Assembly (NCBI RefSeq): GCF_900537085.1
Contig: NZ_UNRE01000010.1
Location: forward strand, 1 to 64,000
Direction: 5' to 3'
Length of the DNA stretch: 64,000 nt
Source: Agarivorans sp. Alg241-V36
GTDB lineage: Bacteria > Pseudomonadota > Gammaproteobacteria > Enterobacterales > Celerinatantimonadaceae
Positions 59,920 through 64,000 of the stretch are shown here, one piece after another. Position 1 is the first letter of the stretch. Every line of letters starts with the position of its first letter. Made by a program: the position numbers and the translations under genes. Below the pieces are notes generated by a model. That model was not told the DNA's origin and ran no database searches. It worked only from the letters and a program-made list of their open reading frames with translations.

Positions 59920-59950
59920 CTAAATACCTCAATAAACACATGTCATTATA

Positions 59951-59980
59951 AAAAAGCAGGATCTTAATGACCCTGCTTAG
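59951..59980 (-). terminator. zapG terminator
   Basis: On the minus strand AGCAGGGTC and GATCCTGCT pair with one mismatch around ATTAA, followed by TTTTTATA. It lies 18 bases after the zapG stop. Confidence 0.75.
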
Positions 59981-59998
59981 TTTAAAAAGTTCAATGAT

Positions 59999-60403
59999 TT
60001 AGCTAGCTTTACGCTGAGCTTCGGTAAATAAACCAGATGGTTGATTAGAGTAATCTTTAGGTTGAGCTTCATTTGATTCAACCGTTTCGTCTAGCTCTAA
60101 TTTTTCTTGATAATCAGCAAATAGCTGCGGTTGAGCTACGTCTTCACTGATTAATGATTTTGACTGGCTGGCCATATGTTCGTATATGCCTTGGTATTGC
60201 TTAGCCATGTCTTCAAGTAGTTGAGCACTGGTTGCAAAGTGCTCTTGAACTTGCTCTTTATAGCTGTCTAATTCAGCTTTGTTTTGTTCGAGTTCTTGCT
60301 TCATATTGGCATCGCTACCAACCGGCTTTGATGCTATACGACTAAGGAAGAAGCCAATAGCGACACCAATAAGAAGAAAAATCATACTGCTAATTGCGCT
60401 CAT
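59999..60403 (-). CDS. zapG: ZapG/YhcB-family envelope protein (DUF1043)
   Basis: A 134-residue bitopic protein (E. coli YhcB 132). It has an N-terminal membrane helix (SSMIFLLIGVAIGFFLSRIA) then a cytoplasmic coiled coil (about 35-85) and an acidic tail. YhcB/ZapG links cell elongation and division in E. coli. I use ATG 60403 because AAAGGA lies six bases upstream. The frame extends 18 codons further without support. It is divergent from zapE. Confidence 0.92.
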   Translation of the reverse strand: MSAISSMIFLLIGVAIGFFLSRIASKPVGSDANMKQELEQNKAELDSYKEQVQEHFATSAQLLEDMAKQYQGIYEHMASQSKSLISEDVAQPQLFADYQEKLELDETVESNEAQPKDYSNQPSGLFTEAQRKAS

Positions 60404-60510
60404 ATTATTCCTTTGTTGGTCTTGATGAACTTTCAATATACTTGAGAATGCTTTCACATGGTACTATCAATTTTCGACTAATTTTAGCGGGTTCTGGGAA
60501 TAGGGAAAGG

Positions 60511-61626
60511 ATGACTCCACAGCAACAATACGAGCAAGATCTGCAAGCTCATGATTTTATAAAAGACAATGCACAGGCATTCGCCGTTACCCAGCTGCAA
60601 CGCGTATTTGAACAATTAAACGAAAAGCCCGCTCAGGCTGTTGCTCCCACTTCTTTTTTGGCTAAGTTAAAAAGTCGATTTTCTAATGCCGAAGTGCCTG
60701 GCCAACATCGTGTTCAGGGCCTTTATATGTGGGGAGGAGTAGGCCGCGGCAAAACCTACCTCATGGACACTTTTTATAATTGCTTACCCCAGCAGCGCAA
60801 AATGCGCGTGCATTTTCACCGTTTTATGCAGCGGGTGCATAACGAGCTAAAAAGCTTAACTGCCCAAACTAATCCCTTAGAGGTCGTGGCAGATCGTTTA
60901 TATAAAGAGGCAGAGGTTATCTGCTTTGATGAGTTTTTTGTCTCAGACATTACCGATGCGATGATTTTAGGAACTCTGTTTGAGGCTTTATTTGAGCGTG
61001 GCGTTACCCTGATTGCAACTTCGAATATTCCGCCAGAAGATTTGTATCGCAATGGTTTACAGCGACAGCGTTTCATCCCAACCATCAAGTTGATTCAACA
61101 ACATTGCCAAATCATCAATGTAGATGGTGGCAGTGATTATCGAATGCGAACCCTCAATGAGGCAGAGATTTATCATCACCCGCTAGATCAACAAGCGGAA
61201 CAAAACTTGGCCCAGTATTTTTTGCAGTTGTCTAACGAACCGCGCCAAGCGCTTGGTCAGATTGAAATTAATCAGCGGATGATTAACTTTGTCAATGAGG
61301 CCGATAGCGTATTGCATGTTGAATTTAGTGAGTTATGTGAAGGGGCGAGAAGCCAGTTAGATTACATCGAGCTGGCAAGGCTCTATCACACGGTGTTGCT
61401 ATCGGGTGTGGTGGCAATGAGTGCAAAAAATGATGATGCTGCCCGTCGCTTTATTGCCTTGATTGATGAGTTTTATGAGCGAAATGTCACTTTGATCATT
61501 GCTGCCGAAGTGCCGCTGGATAAGCTCTACCAAGGCGGTCGATTAAGCTTTGAATTTGAGCGTTGTTTGTCTCGTTTACAAGAGATGCAGTCTCACGAAT
61601 ACTTAGAAAGGGAACACTTACCTTAA
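60511..61626 (+). CDS. zapE: Cell division ATPase ZapE
   Basis: An AFG1-like ATPase of 371 residues (E. coli 375) with Walker A GGVGRGKT (75-82) and Walker B VICFDEFFVSD. It acts at the Z-ring in E. coli. The ATG at 60511 has AGGG (60502-60505) upstream. The long N-terminal extension in the same frame overlaps zapG antisense and is rejected. Divergent zapG and downstream rplM are the conserved neighbours. Confidence 0.95.
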   Translation: MTPQQQYEQDLQAHDFIKDNAQAFAVTQLQRVFEQLNEKPAQAVAPTSFLAKLKSRFSNAEVPGQHRVQGLYMWGGVGRGKTYLMDTFYNCLPQQRKMRVHFHRFMQRVHNELKSLTAQTNPLEVVADRLYKEAEVICFDEFFVSDITDAMILGTLFEALFERGVTLIATSNIPPEDLYRNGLQRQRFIPTIKLIQQHCQIINVDGGSDYRMRTLNEAEIYHHPLDQQAEQNLAQYFLQLSNEPRQALGQIEINQRMINFVNEADSVLHVEFSELCEGARSQLDYIELARLYHTVLLSGVVAMSAKNDDAARRFIALIDEFYERNVTLIIAAEVPLDKLYQGGRLSFEFERCLSRLQEMQSHEYLEREHLP

Positions 61627-61665
61627 ATAATCGCAATTAGGGGTGGTTTTTTTTTGTACTTCCCC

Positions 61666-61671
61666 TATAAT
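61666..61671 (+). promoter_or_regulatory. Candidate -10 element of rplM
   Basis: A perfect TATAAT, about 150 bp before rplM. No clear -35 is found at the right distance (the best is TGGTTT). It is flanked by GGGTGG (61641-61646) and CCACCC, which may be chance. Confidence 0.35.
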
Positions 61672-61690
61672 CTTGCCACCCCACGTTACA

Positions 61691-61791
61691 TGTCACCGAT
61701 TTGGTGATACTAACAATCCAGCTTACTCCGTATTCGAAGGGATACTATGAGTGGCTACTTTCACGTTTGTGATTATCACAAACACATGTGT
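61691..61791 (+). promoter_or_regulatory. Structured rplM-rpsI mRNA leader
   Basis: The leader holds a hairpin TGTCACC/GGTGATA (61691-61709, one G-U pair) and a perfect eight-base hairpin GTTTGTGA-TTA-TCACAAAC (61765-61783), followed by the palindrome ACACATGTGT (61782-61791). In E. coli, L13 represses its own operon through the rplM leader. These structures are good candidates for that site. Confidence 0.5.
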
Positions 61792-61818
61792 AACAGTTAT
61801 TTTGGGTTATATATACAA

Positions 61819-62247
61819 ATGAAAACTTTTGTAGCCAAGCCAGACAGCGTTAAACGCGACTGGTACGTTGTAGATGCAGATGGTAAAACTCTGGGTCGTA
61901 TCGCAACTGAAATCGCTTCTCGCCTACGCGGTAAGCATAAAGCTGAATATACTCCTCACGTTGATACTGGTGATTACATCATCGTAATTAACGCTGAGAA
62001 AGTAGCCGTAACAGGCAACAAAGCGAAAGGTAAAATTTACCACTCGCACACTGGTTACCCAGGTGGCTTAAAATCAATTAGCTTTGAAAAGTTAATCGAA
62101 AAAGCTCCTGAGCGTGTTATCCAGTCTGCAGTGAAAGGTATGTTGCCAAAAGGTCCTCTAGGCCGTGCAATGTTCCGTAAACTGAAAGTATTCGCTGGAC
62201 CTGAGCACACTCATGCGGCTCAGCAACCACAAGTATTAGACATTTAA
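61819..62247 (+). CDS. rplM: 50S ribosomal protein L13
   Basis: Ribosomal protein L13 of 142 residues, identical in length to E. coli, beginning [23 protein letters not shown] 61819 is chosen on homology although its ribosome-binding site is weak. The frame stays open to an ATG at 61747 that has a good Shine-Dalgarno (AAGGG, 61738-61742) and would add 24 residues. rpsI follows after 17 bp. Confidence 0.97.
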   Translation: MKTFVAKPDSVKRDWYVVDADGKTLGRIATEIASRLRGKHKAEYTPHVDTGDYIIVINAEKVAVTGNKAKGKIYHSHTGYPGGLKSISFEKLIEKAPERVIQSAVKGMLPKGPLGRAMFRKLKVFAGPEHTHAAQQPQVLDI

Positions 62248-62264
62248 GTTACGGAATTTGAATA

Positions 62265-62657
62265 ATGGCTGAGAATCAATACTACGGCACTGGCCGTCGC
62301 AAAAGCTCTACTGCTCGCGTATTTTTAAAAGCAGGTAGTGGTAACATCACTGTAAACAACCGCACTCTGGACGTTTACTTTGGCCGTGAAACTGCTCGTA
62401 TGGTAGTTCGTCAACCACTTGAACTAACTGAATTGTTAGAAAAAGTTGACCTACTAGTTACCGTTAAAGGTGGTGGTACAACTGGTCAAGCTGGTGCTAT
62501 CCGTCACGGTATCACTCGTGCTCTTATGGAATACGACGAAAGTCTACGTCCTGAGCTACGTAAAGCTGGTTTCGTTACCCGTGATGCGCGTAAAGTTGAG
62601 CGTAAGAAAGTTGGTCTACGTAAAGCACGTCGTCGTCCGCAATTCTCTAAACGTTAA
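62265..62657 (+). CDS. rpsI: 30S ribosomal protein S9
   Basis: Ribosomal protein S9 of 130 residues, beginning [20 protein letters not shown] and ending in the conserved RRRPQFSKR tail that reaches the P-site tRNA. It is co-transcribed with rplM. A terminator follows at 62682. Confidence 0.98.
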   Translation: MAENQYYGTGRRKSSTARVFLKAGSGNITVNNRTLDVYFGRETARMVVRQPLELTELLEKVDLLVTVKGGGTTGQAGAIRHGITRALMEYDESLRPELRKAGFVTRDARKVERKKVGLRKARRRPQFSKR

Positions 62658-62681
62658 TTGCTATACACATTCGTGTTACAA

Positions 62682-62712
62682 AAAAGCTCGGCTATGCCGG
62701 GCTTTTCTTTAT
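62682..62712 (+). terminator. rplM-rpsI terminator
   Basis: AAAAGCTCGGC / GCCGGGCTTTT around TAT (one G-U pair), followed by CTTTATT. It separates the ribosomal operon from the pet operon. Confidence 0.88.
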
Positions 62713-62740
62713 TCTAAAAGGTTAAAAACCTTGATTTCCC

Positions 62741-62769
62741 TTGTCAATTTGTGTGTTTTTTATTACTAT
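62741..62769 (+). promoter_or_regulatory. Candidate petABC promoter
   Basis: TTGTCA (62741-62746) and TACTAT (62764-62769) are separated by 17 bases. Transcription would begin near 62777, giving a leader of about 120 nt. Confidence 0.45.
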
Positions 62770-62796
62770 TTTGTTCGCATTTACCTGCAATAATGT

Positions 62797-62836
62797 AGTA
62801 GCAAGTAAACGCTACCAGTAGCAGAAAAACGCTACC
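62797..62836 (+). repeat. Two tandem 20-bp palindromic repeats upstream of petA
   Basis: The interrupted palindrome GTAGC-N8-GCTAC occurs twice, at 62798-62815 and 62818-62835, in direct repeats of the frame AGTAGCA...AAACGCTACC with a period of 20 bp, about two helical turns. They lie downstream of the candidate promoter in the petA leader. They may be an operator for a regulator bound as two dimers, or two small RNA hairpins. Confidence 0.5.
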
Positions 62837-62899
62837 TTGTGCAGCATGCCGCAAGGAAAATTACAATAATTGCGCGGATCCTTACCGGAGAGACATTGG

Positions 62900-63490
62900 A
62901 TGAGCAACGCTCCTGTCGATGCTGGCCGCCGTCGCTTCCTAACCTGGACAACAGCTGTTGTCGGTGGTGTAGGAGCAACGTTTGCCGCAGTACCTTTTAT
63001 CAGTTCATGGAATCCGAGTGCCAAAGCTAAAGCAGCTGGAGCACCGGTAGAAGTGGATATTAGCAAAATAGAGCCTGGACAATTACTACGTGTTGAATGG
63101 CGTGGTAAACCTGTTTGGGTGGTTAACCGTCCTCAGTCGGTTCTCGATAACTTAGACACCATTGGTGATAGGTTACGTGACCCTGAATCTGAGGAGCCTC
63201 AGCAACCCGATTATACAGTCAACGTACATCGCTCAATTAAACCTGAGTTGTTTGTGGGTGTGGGCTTGTGTACTCACCTTGGCTGTTCACCCACTTACTT
63301 ACCTGGCAGCTTTGCTGAGCAAGTACAAGGTGTTGAATATGGATTTTTCTGTCCTTGTCATGGTTCGAAGTTTGATATGGCCGGACGAGTATTCCAAAGT
63401 GTACCAGCACCACTAAACTTGGTTGTTCCTCCACATCACTATGTTGATGAAACCACCATTTTGGTCGGCTTGGACCAGGGAGAGGCATAA
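62900..63490 (+). CDS. petA: Ubiquinol-cytochrome c reductase Rieske iron-sulfur subunit
   Basis: Rieske protein of the cytochrome bc1 complex, 196 residues. It has a twin-arginine signal anchor (RRRFLTW, Arg10-Arg12, followed by one membrane helix). The cluster ligands are CTHLGC (Cys124, His126, Cys129 as disulfide) and CPCHG (Cys151, Cys153 as disulfide, His154). ATG 62900 is used because GGAGAGA precedes it. The frame extends ten codons further without a better signal. petB starts one base after the stop. Confidence 0.97.
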   Translation: MSNAPVDAGRRRFLTWTTAVVGGVGATFAAVPFISSWNPSAKAKAAGAPVEVDISKIEPGQLLRVEWRGKPVWVVNRPQSVLDNLDTIGDRLRDPESEEPQQPDYTVNVHRSIKPELFVGVGLCTHLGCSPTYLPGSFAEQVQGVEYGFFCPCHGSKFDMAGRVFQSVPAPLNLVVPPHHYVDETTILVGLDQGEA

Positions 63491-63491
63491 G

Positions 63492-64000
63492 ATGAAGGCA
63501 CTTATCGGTTGGATCGATGAACGGATCCCGTTGACCAAGACCTACAATAAACATGTGGGCCAATACCCAACACCAAAAAACTTTAACTTTTGGTATATTT
63601 TTGGCTTTATTGCCATGGTGGTATTAGTTAACCAAATCCTTACAGGTATTTGGCTAACGATGAATTACAACCCATCAGGTGATGGAGCATTTGCCTCTAT
63701 TGAATACATCATGCGTGATGTGGAATATGGTTGGCTACTGCGTTACATGCATTCCACCGGGGCGTCAGCCTTCTTTGTGGTGATTTATTTGCACATGTAT
63801 CGTGGCTTAATTTACGGCTCTTACCAAAAACCTCGCGAACTGATTTGGTTGTTCGGGATGTTAATCTTCTTGGTATTAATGGCCGAAGCATTCATGGGTT
63901 ACTTGCTTCCTTGGGGACAAATGTCTTACTGGGGCGCGCAGGTAATTATTTCACTGTTTGGGGCTATACCGGTAATCGGTGATGACCTAACTCTGTGGAT
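63492..64000 (+). CDS. petB: Cytochrome b subunit of bc1 complex, 5' part
   Basis: Start of the cytochrome b gene, cut by the window end after about 169 codons. It begins MKALIGWIDERIPLTKTYNK. The first membrane helices carry the haem ligands region: LRYMHSTGASAFFVVIYLHM, with two histidines 14 apart, is present, followed by MAEAFMGYLLPWGQMSYWGA with the quinol-site Gly/Pro pattern. It is translationally next to petA. The cytochrome c1 gene is expected outside the window. Confidence 0.96.
   Translation, partial: MKALIGWIDERIPLTKTYNKHVGQYPTPKNFNFWYIFGFIAMVVLVNQILTGIWLTMNYNPSGDGAFASIEYIMRDVEYGWLLRYMHSTGASAFFVVIYLHMYRGLIYGSYQKPRELIWLFGMLIFLVLMAEAFMGYLLPWGQMSYWGAQVIISLFGAIPVIGDDLTLW

Noticed and set aside
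60394-60510. 39-residue N-terminal extension of ZapE
   Set aside because: Runs antisense over the zapG start. The start at 60511 has a ribosome-binding site and matches family length.
61768-61780. TGTGA-TTA-TCACA as a CRP site before rplM
   Set aside because: The spacer is three bases instead of six, so it does not fit CRP. It is better explained as an RNA hairpin.

Overview
The window is about 64 kb of chromosome from a marine-type gammaproteobacterium. It carries the tail of an rRNA operon, a complete mannose-sensitive haemagglutinin (MSHA) type IV pilus locus, and housekeeping blocks in the order seen in Vibrionales, Shewanella and other Alteromonadales. The protein sequences look closest to the Alteromonadales side. 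An Agarivorans-like genus is only a guess from memory. No insertion sequence, prophage, CRISPR array, integron or defence island is visible, and base composition looks even throughout.

Layout. 1-845: 3' end of 23S rRNA, 5S rRNA and the rrn terminator. 1039-8777: a DUF3592 membrane protein, a PIN-PhoH ATPase with a PilZ protein, a periplasmic transglutaminase-like protein, leuA, an atypical SDR, and a PAP2 phosphatase / MJ1255-type glycosyltransferase / 51-residue protein run. 9061-11273: ilvIH. 11421-30589: csrD (mshH), then mshI-mshQ, 17 further MSHA genes on one strand with tiny gaps or overlaps. 30772-41403: mreBCD-maf-rng-yhdP-nitrilase-tldD. 41471-43419: darP and pmbA, divergent. 43501-52697 (minus strand): yrbG-kdsD-kdsC-lptC-lptA-lptB-rpoN-hpf-ptsN-rapZ-npr-mgtE. 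52845-57376: mlaFEDCB-ibaG-murA. 57360-60403 (minus strand): zapG, degQ, degS. 60511-64000: zapE, rplM-rpsI, petA and a cut-off petB.

How the genes work together. The MSHA block encodes an extension ATPase (MshE, with c-di-GMP-binding MshEN motifs), platform (MshG), secretin (MshL), alignment complex (MshI/I2/J/K), accessory ATPase (MshM), TPR protein (MshN), major pilin MshA, minor pilins and the large tip or surface protein MshQ. The second large theme is the cell envelope: lipopolysaccharide precursor and transport genes (kdsD, kdsC, lptCAB), phospholipid traffic (mla, yhdP), peptidoglycan (murA), shape (mreBCD) and periplasmic proteolysis (degQ/degS). Nitrogen-PTS regulators and sigma-54 lie in the same cluster.

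Most of the content is orthologous to known systems, and I found no clearly new multi-gene system. The points most worth following are regulatory: two tandem GTAGC-N8-GCTAC palindromes upstream of petAB, a hairpin-rich rplM leader with an in-frame upstream start, a terminator with a UUCG tetraloop directly after mshA running into an mshC that has no visible ribosome-binding site, a terminator between mreB and mreC, and a palindrome at the predicted mshI promoter. Among the proteins, the PAP2-glycosyltransferase-small protein run and the PhoH-PilZ pair have the least understood roles.
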